Part shown: one piece after another, positions 11,796 to 24,767 of the stretch
How the letters are laid out: every line of letters starts with the position of its first letter
Numbering within the stretch: position 1 is the stretch's first letter
From: Selaginella tamariscina
Lineage: Eukaryota; Streptophyta; Lycopodiopsida; Selaginellales; Selaginellaceae
Assembly (NCBI GenBank): GCA_003024785.1
Contig: PUQB01000277.1
Span: forward strand, 220,144-284,143
DNA: 64,000 nt
Direction: 5' to 3'
Program-made: the position numbers and the translations under genes
Notes under the pieces: generated by a model
The model's input: only the letters and a program-made list of their open reading frames with translations
What the model was told of the DNA's origin: nothing
Database searches by the model: none

Positions 11796-12183
11796 CTATT
11801 TCCCTCCTTGCCTGCCAAAGCAAAGTACATATTTAGCACAGGCACACACACAATGTATACATGTCAAATGTGCTATATATTCTGTATATACACATATGTA
11901 GAGGTGTGTATATAAATATAAACTTACGTATATCTTGGCCTTGTCTTTGTACTGATGCTTGAAATCTTCTCCTTCAAAGCAGCATCCTTTGTCTCTCCAC
12001 ACTGTAAGAATATAGAGAGAGACACGCATACACACATACATACACATTTGTGTATATGTATGTGTTCGTGTATATATATATATAGCTTACATGATTTGCT
12101 GCAGAGTTGATGTTGGAAGCTAAACTAATCTGGCATGTAAATCGTAATTTTGATCTCTCCGTTCGATCGTTATCTGCTCTCAT
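11796..12183 (-). CDS. possible small three-exon gene, unknown product (60 aa)
   Basis: Exon 1 (12,183-12,091) starts at ATG and encodes MRADNDRTERSK..., ending at a GTAAGC donor. Exon 2 (12,001-11,928) follows a T-rich tract ending TTCTTACAG and ends at GTAAGT. Exon 3 (11,811-11,796) follows TTTGGCAG and reaches a stop. Phases agree and give 60 residues, with CGETKDAALKEK in the middle. Introns are 89 and 116 nt. The splice signals are good, but the codons give no family I recognise; it could equally be a spliced non-coding transcript. The start and final stop are the only ones consistent with these junctions. Confidence 0.3.
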
Positions 12184-13960
12184 GTAATTTCTTACTGTGG
12201 TCCTAATTAATAGAAATATATAGATATTAGGGTTTGTTTTATCGGGTTCATGCGTTTAGGGCTTATGTATTAAATGACGTTGTTTCCGGTGATAACGGGG
12301 CATGTCACCTAAGCATTAGTGTTAATTAGTATTAATTTAAAAAAATTTAAAAATGTTTTAATACTTAATTTATTGCCATAAGTTTTTAAATTATTTAATT
12401 TAATATATCATAAGATATTTCTTATTCAAATTTAACGTTTCAATAGTTTTTTTCTTAAATAAATTAAATAACTGCTCATGTTTACACCAGTCTAGGTTTC
12501 TTGGGATAATATAAATTAAGTTTATATTTTTTTTTCCTATTTTTTATAATAATGAGAAACTTAAATTAACAAAAGTTTAATTTAGCTTTTATGCAATAAA
12601 AAACAATTTTTTATTCATAAATTAATGTAAGTATAAAAACAATTTAAAATTGAAAATATAATTATAAATATAAAATAAGAAGTAAAGAGCTTAACTTGTA
12701 TAGTGTTTTTATATATAATGTTAAATTTAAATAAAATGAATCTAATTTAAATAATATACCAAGTAAAATTTGTAATATATTATGTTATATATATATATAT
12801 ATCCATGTCAGGATGGTTAAATAATTATGAGTTGAAATAAAACTTACAAAATGTCTCAGGTAGATCAAACTTACAAAATGTCTCAAGTAGATAAAACTTG
12901 AATTTTGTAAAAAGAGTGACAATTTGTTACTTAAAAGTGATGATGTGTCACACAAAATTAATGAATCACAAATTAATGTTATCACACTTAAATATCATTA
13001 AATGCACCATAATACATAGCATGGTCTATATCATCTGTGTTTTTACCATTAGATGAAATAATTAACAAAATATTTAACAATTGTCATTTTACATCATATG
13101 TGATTAATGAAGTGAAACATATTATTAACAAAGTGAGCCATACGTGTATGTGATTAATGAAGTGAAACATATTATTAAAGTGAGCCATACGTGTATTAAA
13201 TGTGTCCATTTAAATGTTTTTATTTTTAGTAATTCAACGAGCTTCCTCAGTTTCAAAAACTTTTCAAAAAAACTTTTGAGAATGTGTGAGTTTATTCAAT
13301 GAACTCTCACTGTTACAAAGTAAGGTTGAATTGTTATGGACACATATAAGCTGTTCACCTCTTCATTTGCGTATCTTCATCAGTTAAAACTGTGAGTCTG
13401 ATGTGTGTCTTTGCAAGTCCAACATGGGATAGAATTAGGTGTTATTAATACATTGAAACAATCTTGATTGTTAAATTTAAATAATTAAATAATTCATAAC
13501 TTATTAAGTGAACTATTTAATTGTCATGTTAATCATTGAATTAACTAGTTTGAATAGTGCAAATTGTTGGATTTAAAGTTCACTTTGTGAATACATTACT
13601 CACTTAGAATAATTAATATATAAGAACATATTTATCTTAAGTTTTTAATAAATTTTAAAAACTTATTTGAAACGATTTTGCAAATGAACAATTATGTAAT
13701 GAACATTTATGTTATTATGTGAAAATTAACTGAGTTGGAATTATCTCAAGCATCTAATTTACTTTACTTCGTAACTCACTGTGGCATTTAAGTTAACACG
13801 TTGATAATACCTAAAAACTTGTTTTTCATTCTTTTTAAAAGAGTTTTACATTATTAAATATGAAAAGACAATTTTACATACTTTCATTCTTAGTCATTAA
13901 ATTAAAAAATTGAAAGTTGTTATTTATACAAAATGAAATTCCAAACCCACAAAATGATCC
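12184..13960. other. AT-rich intergenic with a 50-bp tandem duplication
   Basis: No gene seen. A segment near 13,088-13,200 is repeated twice head-to-tail (unit begins TATGTGATTAATGAAGTG and ends CCATACGTG), the second copy a few bases shorter. Confidence 0.5.
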
Positions 13961-13964
13961 AATT

Positions 13965-14575
13965 TAAGCCCACAAAGCGAGAATTGAGCCTCACAAAATG
14001 ATATTCTTCTAATACAAAGTGAGACTCATGCCCCACGTAGTGAAACTCAAGTCCCATTTGAAGTGAAACTCGAGCCCTGCTTGAAATGAAACTCTTTATA
14101 ATATGAAGTGAGAATCAGGTCCCACTTAGACCTTATAAAGTGAGACTCTTGCTTTACAAAGTGAATTCTTTGTAATATGAAGTGAGAGTCAAGCCACACA
14201 AAGTGAAACTTTTATAATACAAATGAGACTCATGCTTTATAAAGTGAGACTCTTTGTAATACAAGTGAGAGTCAAGCCTCGTGAAGTGATACTTTTGTGA
14301 TACGAAGTGAAACTCAGGCCTCACAAAGTGAGACTCAAACCTCACTTAGGCAGTAAAACTCATGCCCCACTTAAGCCTCACAAAGTGAGACTTAAGCCCC
14401 ACTCAAGCCTTACAAAGTGAGACTTATGCTACACAAAGTAAGACTTTTGCCTTACGAAGTGAGATTAAACCCTCATAAAGTGAAGCTCTTTGTAATACGA
14501 AGTGAGACTCTTGCCTTACAAAGTGATATCATGTCTCATGAAGTGAGACTCTTACCCTATGTAGTGAGGTGGACC
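13965..14575 (+). repeat. degenerate satellite built on AAAGTGAGACTC
   Basis: About 600 bp of diverged tandem units, each with a variant of AAAGTGAGACTC followed by TTGCC, AAGCC or TTTGTAATAC. Spacing is irregular, roughly 18-30 bp, with a looser higher-order pattern in which TTTGTAATACGAAGTGAG recurs. Confidence 0.85.
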
Positions 14576-14631
14576 ATCACCATTTCACTCTTGCCAATAG
14601 TGTTGGTTGCCATCTTGATGTTTGTGAGTAG

Positions 14632-14735
14632 TGTTGATCACCATTTTGTCTTGTGCATGGACGCAGTTGGTCACCATCTTGTCTTTTTCATGGGCGCAGT
14701 TGGTCACCATCTTGTCTTGTTCATGGGCGCAATTG
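14632..14735 (+). repeat. 33-bp tandem repeat, 3 units
   Basis: Unit begins GTTGGTCACCATCTTGTC and ends GGGCGCA; three copies at 14,632, 14,667 and 14,700. Related GGTCAC/GTTGG words recur at 16,460-16,610, on the other side of the solo LTR, so that LTR probably inserted into this repeat region. Confidence 0.85.
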
Positions 14736-14845
14736 GTCAGTATCTCACTTACGCTAATAGTGTTAGTCACCATGTAATTTTAATGTTCACCAATTTATGA
14801 TTCAAAAGTAAAGTTAGTTATCATGCTAACATACGAGAGCATTAT

Positions 14846-16428
14846 TGGAGAGTTTTAATTTGAAGAGCCAACATGTGCAACACGTGGCTGCCAAGTGGTC
14901 ATTCGGCATTAACACATGTGTGAGCAACGCGAAGTCTTCCAAAACATCTTAAAAGTTTAATTTAGATGTTCAAATGGATATGAGAATTAGGGTCTTAACT
15001 TAAGTCCCTCCCCCCAGAATGACTACCCTTCAAAACCCTAGAAGATATCCAAGTAGACTTTAAGATCTTGCCCTAGGAGACACCCCACTAAGGAGATGTG
15101 TCCTACACATACCCTCGTGACAGAGTTAAGACATTGTCTCTTATCCCTTGAGGAATCATCCTCACCCAGGAGTACAACTCCTTAAGGGTTACCTGACCCA
15201 TAAGGGTTTGAGTGGTTCGTCATACCTTAGTCTTAGGGCTAATACTTAATGAGGACACGAGTTTGTGCCATAGGTAAACATGAGTACTTTATTAAGCAAA
15301 CTCTTTAAGGTTAGGTTTGAATAACCTTAAATACACTTCACAAGTGTCACAAAAGGGCTCCTATTAATGAGTTTAGGTTGTTTAACCCTTGGATTATAAG
15401 GAGAACACCCCTATCCAAATGTGTTAATAGCACACCTAGTTACAAGACCTAACCTTTTTTGAGTCGATGCTCAAGACTCAGCACCTTGATGTGAACACAA
15501 GTATGCATGCTTGCTAGAGTATCCAACCCCTTGCGTTGAGCCCATGATACAACCCCAAAGGGCGTGCTTCGGGCATTGTATTGTGTGCCATATAACCTAG
15601 AGTTACACTAGGTGCCACGAATGTGGCTCTCAAATGCCAACTTTAAAACCCACATAAACTTGGTAAAGAAAACATGTGAACAAAGATCTCACGCCCACAG
15701 TTGGATAAGAGCATGGAAGTTGTGAGTGTTACTCCTAACTTGACATGGAGGTGGAGGCTAGAGACATGCCTCAACCTTAACCCTTGAAATGTGCAGTTCG
15801 ACAAACCTCCCAAACATGAATTCACCAACGTTAAGGGTAAGATATCTTGAAGGTAGGACGTACCCTTATTGTTTGAAAGTTGAGGCGGCACAACAGAGGG
15901 TTGTGCTTTAATGAATAAGTTAGAGCTTGCACCGATAAAAAAGTAACGAGCTTAGTCATGAACCTAGGAACCCTCACTACATATATTACTTAATATACTA
16001 CCCCCCCCCCCCCCCCCCCTTTATTTTCTTGTTTATAAAGTGGGCTAGCCTAGTATCTCATTCCCATGGGAATATACTTGGTGAGTTTAATTTAATGACC
16101 CATCAACCCCTAAATGCTAACCCAAGGGGTTTAAGTGTGGGGTTCGATCAACCCTAGTAAACATATCCAACATGCTGAGCTCACTGAAACCAACCAAGAA
16201 CCTAACCAATACATGAAAAATCAAGATAAGAGTTTTTTAAAAGGTAAGTTCTAGTTTCACTTAAAGTTCCTTGTAAATACCTAATGACACTTAGCCGAAC
16301 CATCACCAGTTACTCAAGTGTACTAAGCGGGTCTGTTTCCTACTACATCTAGAGTTTGTTAACATAATTTGGTAAGTAACAATAGTTAACATCCAAAATA
16401 AAGGAGTCATATAATAAAAACTATGACA
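14846..16428 (-). mobile_element. solo LTR (long-LTR family A), fossil
   Basis: Long copy of the same family as 41,207-42,940, in reverse orientation; both ends match that family's ends (TGTCATAGTTTTTA... on one side, the diverged ...AGAGTTTTAA on the other). Flanks 14,841-14,845 ATTAT and 16,429-16,433 ATTAG form an imperfect 5-bp target duplication. No internal region is attached, so it is a solo LTR. It is diverged from the other copies, hence old. It contains an 18-C run near 16,002. Confidence 0.75.
16002..16019 (+). repeat. poly-C run
   Basis: About 18 consecutive C within the solo LTR. Equivalent C/G runs occur at the same relative position in other copies (near 25,092 and 46,227), so this is a hypermutable site of the family. 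Confidence 0.9.
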
Positions 16429-16762
16429 ATTAGTTATTATTTATTCACTTAAATAGCAGGATTGATTGCCATGTTGAACCACACAAACAGTGTTGGTTGC
16501 TAAGTGCTCACTAGTTTGTTTGGTTCATGTATGTGTTAAAAATGATGGTCACTGGTTATGCTCTTGGCATTGGTCACTACGTAATGCAAATGGTGACTAA
16601 CTCAAGTTGGTTAACATAGTGTAGTCTATGCATATATTATTCTTTTTTTGTTAGTGATTTTATTTATGAGAAGTAACAAAAACTTAAGGACTTCATTAAT
16701 TTTGAAAATACATATATACAAAGATGGACTAAACAACACACACACATGCATGCAACTTACAA

Positions 16763-17830
16763 GTTTGGCATCCTCTGCAGTGAGGTTTGCATCCATACTC
16801 ACAATGTTCAACCATGTACCATTTTCATCATTGTGTGTAGCATGTATGTCAATCCTAGAGATTCTTTTTATTTTTCTAAATTACCCTAGACTATAACACC
16901 TCGCAAGTTCTTTTGCTTCATTTCAAGGTTGCACAACAAATACATTGTGTTTATACATACAAATGCATATAAATATACATATGTGTGCTTGCAGGGTGCA
17001 TGTGTGTTGTGTGTGTGTGAAAGAGAGAGAGTGTGTGTGCTACCAACTTTCAAGTCATGACTAAGAAGATCAAGCTAACAAAATGCAACATTGGCTATTG
17101 CAAATATATGAAAAGAAAAGAGTTATATCCAAAGAACTAAAGTAGATATTAGTGTGCATGCATATGTATGTATAATTTAAAAAGTATTTAAATATCATAA
17201 ATTAACAGTACAATTTAACCGGAACAAATAATTTATATTCATAAATATTTATGAAGTTTTAGATTAACCTACATTTGCAAACAGAGATTCAGATTCATGA
17301 CATATTATTGGTATCTCCAAGATATACTTAAAGCGCACATCATACATATATAACAATGCATAAGTTTTGATTTTAAGTTACAAATAACTAATCATAACCT
17401 TATAAAAATAAACACTAGATCGCATAACATCACATATATATATACACACATAACCATACATACTCCAGTAACATCTCCAAGAATAACCCTCACTTTCTTT
17501 GCATCCTTAATGAAATTCATAATGCACGGCTTTAATCCTCAATTACTTCAATTTTCTTGTTGCCTTTAGAGGCTTTAAATTTTATAATATTAATACAAAA
17601 ATATATATTCTTAAATCAAATTTATAATATAAATTGTTGCAATAGTTTATAGTTTAGTGTATTCTTATTGATAAAGAATACTTGTCTCATAAAAATTATA
17701 TAAAATTGAATGAGTCATACCTTTATTTTTGCTCTTTATGGGCCTTGAAAGCATATTGTCCTATGTACTTGCATTACATGGCCCGAGGAACAAATTGATT
17801 TTCCATGAAGGAATCAGCTCAAATCTTAAA
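16763..17830 (-). pseudogene. possible exons of an unidentified gene
   Basis: One exon-like block (about 16,850-16,763) lies between an AG acceptor and a GTAAGT donor and is open: IDIHATHNDENGTW, then NIVSMDANLTAEDAKL. Two upstream stretches also look coding on the minus strand: CIMNFIKDAKKVRVILGDV near 17,530-17,465, and a piece near 17,820-17,740. I do not recognise the family. The latter two are short and interrupted, so this is probably the remains of a gene. Confidence 0.3.
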
Positions 17831-20035
17831 ACAATAACAAAAAAAATCATAAGATAATTAATTTGCAAACCCATAAAATAATTACTTTATAAACAATATA
17901 AATGTAACATCTTACTATAAGGCATTTTTTCATTTTCATATAAAACAAATTGAAACCCTTTTTAACTTTTAAACCAATGTGTCAAAGCATATAACAAATA
18001 TAACAAATGCATAATCACACTTTTTTAAACACAATTGATTTTCTAAACGATAGTTCTAAAAATCGTTGTGTACAGAAGACATAAAAAGATTACCTATAGA
18101 GCTGTATCAATGGACAATGGAAGTGAAATTGTAGATCTAATATTATAACTTTCAAAAAATATATTTTTAATAATCCAAATGAGTTTTTGACATGTTATTA
18201 TTTCTTCTCCAATGTTCACTTTGAGAGCTAATCAATTTACATAGTGAAGATTTATCTCACTCCATGAACCAACTAGTTCACACAATGTGTTAACATTGAA
18301 GAATGGACCATATATGCATGATAAATGATGTCTACATGAGTATTCTACATGGCATAATGGCCATGCATGAGTCCCATGCATGTATACATCATATCATGCA
18401 TGCATGAGAACATGACATTATATTTAAATGACAACTCGACACTTATTTAAAAAGTACTATAAATGAAATATATAATGAACTTTGCATTTCATAAAAACAC
18501 TAACTTGTCAACAAGAGTACAATGTAAGTAATTATACTTTCAAGATTTTTGCAAATATTCCAAGTTTAAATAAGACGGTTTGTGAAACAAAAACACAAAG
18601 TATCAAAACTCTTTGATAAAAGAACTTATTCAAAATTCTCACTTCAGAATTTTCCCATCAAAATACAAATGTTATGATCCAAATATTTGCTTTTACTTCA
18701 TGTCTTCTTGTTTCTTACACATTATTTTCATCATGTGAAACCACTATGTGTGCAATATTATATATCATATATATTAAGTGTATATCTCAAGCCCTTCTTT
18801 CTCTCTCCAAGAGTGCCATCCTTCAATCTTTTGCTTTAGTGCCATGTATGTAAGGAATTCAAGCTAATTTCTATTTAAAACCTTAATCTAGAAAGCTCCC
18901 ATAAAAACTCTATAGTTGACTCAATCATAATGTGGGCAAAATGAGTGGGTATAAAGGAAAAATTTCCTATACAAGTGGTTTGATTTCATTAAAAAATCAA
19001 GATTGATTTATCTCATGATTTTTACTATTTATGAACAATAGATTTTAATTTTTAATCACATAATATAAATAAATTAAAAAAAATATTTATAAAATTAAAG
19101 AATATAAAGTTAAATTTATATATTTTATGGAATTTAAAATCATTAAAAATTTTACTTTGTAATTGGTTTGAAATTTGTTTATTTAGATCAACATAGTTTA
19201 TTTATTGGTTTAAAAAAATTATTAATCTTTGATTTATAAAAAAAAAAAATTCAAGATTGTCAATCTTGGATTTTCGTAAAAAATGTTTTGAAGTAACTGT
19301 TTTTTATCTTCCCTGGTACACGAGAAAGGATGTAGGAACTTTTTGGGTACATATAAAAGTAATAGGAAATATAGTAGTTCAAATTAAAGGTGCATGAAAC
19401 TTTTAACTCTAGATGTAAAATATACCCTAAATATTTGAGTATTTGTTTCAAAGAGATCTTTACTTCATATTTTCTTACGAGAGCTTTTTCCACGTTTGAG
19501 GCAAAATGATTAAGAAACTTCTTGACAAAAGAAAAATATAAATAGATTACAAGGTACACTCTTCATATTGGTGGAATCAACTTGATCAACAATTTTTTGA
19601 AGCAAAGCAAGAAAGAATGGAGATTCATAATAAAATAAATGAAGAACATTTTAAAAAAGGGCATGAGAAATAAAAGGATGAAAGGAAGTAGTTAATAAAC
19701 ACAATTTTATTTTATAAACAATTCAACTCCATTTGCCTAAAAGCTTCAACATCAAGCAATTATTCAAGTGTCATAAGAAATCTAAATAACAACAAAGCTT
19801 TAGTTTGATAAGTAAAGGTTATTTAGATGAGAAATCAAGCATCAAACCATATACATATATATATATGTATATATCATTTCATTTAAAATATACATATATA
19901 TATCATTTCATTGCATTATAATTTTATAGACACATATATATTGTAAATAATAATCTTAGTTAGAATAATTTATTATATTATCATTAGTTGTTGTCATTTA
20001 GAAAATTTTGAATGTTGCTTCATTTGCAGAGGATG
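17831..20035. other. AT-rich intergenic, no gene seen
   Basis: Very AT-rich. A 99-codon minus-strand open frame at 19,260-19,559 is Tyr/Lys/Ile/Phe-rich with no recognisable domain and is probably chance. Near 20,029 a CAG precedes a short open stretch (DEWIKGDPNLVQRLG) that might be a lone exon. Confidence 0.4.
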
Positions 20036-20408
20036 AATGGATTAAGGGAGATCCTAATCTTGTACAACGATTAGGAGTGTTAGGGTTTATCTTAAGCATG
20101 TCAACATTTATTAAATAAGATGTAATAATGTTAAATTTTTTATTTAGTGCCACGTGCACAACTCACTAACCTAGAAACCTCATTGGAAAACTTGTGAATC
20201 TAATAAAATAACATGTGTTAGGGCCAACTTTCAAGAACTCATATTTGTAGTTAGCTAAGTACATGTACAATGCTCACTTAATGAGTTAAAATGCATGACC
20301 AGCTGACTTAGGAGTGTTGTCCCTAGTCTAACATAGATAAGGCAATCAAAGTAATGTCTTAACTTGCAAAACATGTACTTAGATAATGCCTTCAAATTTG
20401 TGAGCTAG

Positions 20409-20494
20409 TTATCAAATAAAAGAAGTTGATTAACTACTTAAATGCAACGTATTAGTTATCAAATAAAAGAAGTTGATTAACTACTTAAATGCAA
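20409..20494 (+). repeat. 41-bp perfect tandem duplication
   Basis: Unit beginning TAGTTATCAAATAAAAGAAG and ending CAACGTATT is present twice head-to-tail with no visible differences, so it is recent. Confidence 0.9.
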
Positions 20495-21487
20495 CGTATT
20501 TAAACCATGAATTTGCTAACAATAAGGGTTCGGCAACCCTTAAGGTGTTACGTACCCCTATGCACAAGTGCCTTAACCACCCTCAAACAAAAACTGGGCA
20601 TAAAATAGTAAAATAAAAAACAATTAATCATTCATTAATTATTAAAAATTTATTAATTAAACATGATCAATGAAACCTAAATAGATTAGAAAAACTAAGT
20701 AAGTATATTAACAGGTTTTTTAAAAGGAATATTCTTGAATGTTCTTTTTTTATTTGATTTATATCTCTTAATTAATATTTTATATAATTTTTCCAACAAA
20801 ACTCATGTTGGCCTTAAAATGTCCATATTTATGAAATGTGACAACATACAAATGATATTCAATAATATTTTTTAGTTAATATTTTATATACAATTTCTTA
20901 TTAAAAATCAAATCAATTTGTATGCCCAATTTTACGAATAAATTTAATTGAGGAGTATTGTTGATTAATAAAATTTAAAAGTTACTTTTTATAAACATTT
21001 TATAAATGTCTAACTTTTGAACTATGTACTCTTATGTTTGAAAGAAGTACAATTCAAGAGTTTGACATTTACAAGATGCTTGTGAGAAACAAAATAATAA
21101 ATACAATTTATAAATTGGCATGGAGTGAAATTTACAAATTGACATGCTTAAAGATCAATCTACACACCTAATTGTAGTTATGAAATCTTTTTCTTTTACT
21201 CCAAGTAAGATATCAATTATCATTGTAATGAATGTACTCTTCCTTATATTTTATTAATTAAAAGTACTTCATTAAAGGCAATGTATGTTAATTTTGCATA
21301 GATTCAATATTGTTAATCTTTATTTTTTATGTTATAAGTAACTTATTTTAAGATTATAAGAATAAATAATTTAATAAGTTGTAACTCTTTAGTTTCACAA
21401 GTTACTACTTAATTTGAAATAGTTTGGGCTGAGACAGACTACAAAATAAAAACAAACTTGTAAATTAATTTTGAACTGGAAAATATT

Positions 21488-21493
<6 letters not shown>

Positions 21494-21542
<49 letters not shown>
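21494..21542 (+). repeat. (TA)n-(CA)n microsatellite
   Basis: TA run passing into CA run in AT-rich intergenic DNA. Confidence 0.9.
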
Positions 21543-22219
21543 TAAATAATTATACTTATAAGTTATACATTAGCTTCAAAATTAAATTATAAAGCCTTTT
21601 TAAAATATTATACCCAATTATTCATTCATTTGAGTGTATAATTAATTGTTTTTTTTATTGAAGTATGATTCATCGTCCATAAATAAATTACATAACTTTA
21701 CTTTGTTATTTATTTTATTAATTTTAATTTTACATACATAATATATTAACATTAAAAAATCATAAAACAAGAACTATAATATTTTATTTAAATTTATTAA
21801 ACCATACATATAATCTTTCTATAACTTTATATCTTTCTAACTTGTATTTCAAACAAGGAAATACAATTGATTATTTATGTTTAAATACAAACACGAGTAT
21901 AAAAATAATATTAATTAATTTATAAATTATATTAATCTTAAGTGCATGTGTATATAAAAGTTAATGAAAGTTTAGACTTTATTCTAATCAAACAAACTTC
22001 AAGTGTACCAATTTTAGTAAATAAGCTTTAATAAACATTTTACTTTTAAAGTTGGTAAAGCCATAATTTCCTTGATAGTACAAAGTCTAAACTTTACTAA
22101 TTTTTATATACATATGCATTTAAAAATTAAAATATTTTATAATACAAATTAGAAAATATAAAGTTATAAGAAAATTACATATATTTTAATAAATTTAAAT
22201 AAAATATTATATTTTATAT

Positions 22220-22424
22220 TGTAAGGTTCCATGGTATATACTACATATATATGCCATGTATCTCTGCCATGGAGGTGCCATGTGGCATTAGGATCCAGAC
22301 ACACTAATCTGGGCACCATGATTTACTTGGTACCAAGAGTGCTAATCCTAGCACAGACACTTAGTATAAATACCTTGTATCAGTCAGACCTAATTGAATC
22401 ATATTTGTATTCACACCTCTCTCA
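22220..22424 (+). repeat. 5' LTR of the gypsy fossil
   Basis: 205 bp, begins TGTAAGGTTCC and ends CACCTCTCTCA; followed by TTGGTGGAGAAGTTGG, the likely primer-binding site region. A TATAAATA-like box lies near 22,365. Confidence 0.9.
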
Positions 22425-24767
22425 TTGGTGGAGAAGTTGGGTAGTCCTTTTACGGCTTAGTTTTTTTTGTGTTCTTTTTGTCTCCCTCTTCCCTTGTGTT
22501 CTTGTTCGTGATGGCAACCGAAGAAAGGTGGTTGCAGTTGTTTGATACACTGCAGTTGAGCGTGGCAAATCAGACTGCTCTCTGTAGGAAATTCACCAAG
22601 GAATGCAGCAGAATGCTAGTATGCCGCAGAGTTCCAATCCACACCTTTTGGGTTCCAATCCACGTGTTCGTCCAGAGTTCTTCAAGGGAGGTTGGAGCAG
22701 ACGTGTACCATTGGTGGGAACATTTTCAAGGGATTGCTGACTACCATGGATGGTCTGAATCCCAGCATTGCGAGAGTTCCCAACGTGTCTGCAAGGACTT
22801 GCCTTGCAATGGTACAATGGTGTCCCCGTTCTTGATCGACAAGATTGGAACATCTTATCCCAGCGTTTCAAGCAAGCTTTTGGTAAGCCCGAGGATTCCG
22901 CTGCAGCTTTTCGTGAGCTCCATGACTTGAAGCAAGTGTCGGGAGAGACCGTCCAACGATTCGGGATTAAGTTTCGAACTTGGTCAATCGTGCGATCCAA
23001 GCATGACAGAACGGGTACGATTGGGCTTTTATGGCCAGCTCTTCGCCTGATTTGGCTGGCTTGGTGGAGGGATTTGGTCCTTCGACTGTGGAGGAGGCCT
23101 TGCGGATTGCACAACGATTTGAGAACTCGTTGGGGGCAGCACAACGTGTGTATCCTGTATCGGCACCTATTCCTGGGACATCCATCCTGTTCCGATGGAG
23201 GTGGGTGCTGTTCAGATGGAGGACAGTCCTCAGGCCGCAGGAGGGGCCCAGGCCAACCTGCTGGTCGGCGTGGTTGTGGGCGGAACATTCAGTGCTACGA
23301 GTGCCGAGGTTGGGGACATGTTGCACGAGCATGTGCAAATCGACATCAAGTAGCTGCCATCGAGACTGCAGAAGAAGTGGAGACTCTTCGCAGCCGAAAA
23401 CGAGGGTAGTGCATGGGGTGTCAGAGGACCCATGCACTAGGCACATTGCACCACCTCTGAAGAACTTGATTCCAGCGCATGGTCGACACTTCCCAAGCAC
23501 CTTTGTTCTTCCATGCTTGTGCGGGCATAGGGGTCTCGAGTGAGTTACTGGACACCGAGCGTTTTATGTTTGTGTTCTCCGGCATGGTAGAAGGAACTCC
23601 TGTTTCAGTCCTGGTGGACTCCGGATCCAGTATATCTTTATCAATCGATCAGTAGCGGAGTCCTTGCACTTGCACACAGTACCAGCTGAGCGGACTTTGA
23701 AGGTAGTGTTTGCTGATAAGCAGTCTTTTGCTCAATCACATCGAATTGCACATGTGCCTGTGGTGTTAGGAGGATACCATCATCTACTTCCGTTGCGGGT
23801 GATGCCGAGCCAAGTCCATGACATCATCCTAGGTGTCAATTGGCTTCGTGCGGTCAAGGCAAGATGTGATTTTGAAATGTGCACGTTGTCTATCCCAGGA
23901 TGCCCCCCATTGCAGGCTACAGAACATGCACCGAATGGCATGGCGCAACATTGCAGGGCATGATGGCACCTAAGGCAGAGCCTTCTCCAGAGCAACGAGC
24001 TAAGGACATCAAGCTTGTTGGCGAGGTATCCGAGCCTATTCAAACCCATTGTAGGAGATGCGAATCCCCTGTTGACTACTCGGCATCACATCCCACTGGT
24101 ACAACTCCTCATCAGGATGGGGCTCAGGCGACGTTCCAAAGGAGAAGGATATCCTGAATCGTTGTGTGAGGGAGATGCTAGAGTTGAAGGTGATACGTAA
24201 GTCCCGAAGTCCAAGTTCCAAGCCGATGGGACTACACGTTTCACTATTGACTTCAGGCCATTGAACGATGTTTCTGTTCCAGATTCATATCCACTACCAA
24301 GGGTGGATGATTTGGTCGATGCATTGGGGAATAGCCGTACTTCACTATCCTTGACATGGCTTCCGGCTATTGGCAGATCCCTATGGCTCCTGAAGATGCA
24401 GCAAGACAGCATTTCGAACACCATCCGGCTTGTACGAGTTTACGGTCATGCCATTTGGGTTGGTCGGGCCCCAGCAACCTTCCATCGGATGATGGACGAG
24501 CTATTGGAGGGCTCTGAAGAATTTGCACGTGCGTACATCGATGGCCTTCTGATTCACTCTGCTATGTGGGAGGAGCACCTTCAGCAGTTAGAGCGGGTTC
24601 TGCAGCAATTGGTGCAATATGGGCTGAAGTTGAAAGAGCAAAAGTGCAAGTTTGGATGTACCTCATTGAAATAATTAGGATTCATCATCATGGTAGAGGG
24701 TGTGAAACCGGATCCCGAGAAGACCCTGGCTGTACGAGAATTTCCTGCTCCTGAGTCAGTGGCAGAG

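Noticed and set aside
14417-14800. 127-codon open frame and its antisense partner
   Set aside because: They cover the AAAGTGAGACTC satellite and the 33-bp repeat; the periodic peptide follows from the DNA repeat.
19260-19559. 99-codon minus-strand open frame
   Set aside because: AT-rich composition (Tyr/Lys/Ile/Phe), no domain, no splice or promoter context; most likely chance.
22593-23500. Long minus-strand open frames
   Set aside because: Antisense of the gag region of the gypsy fossil.
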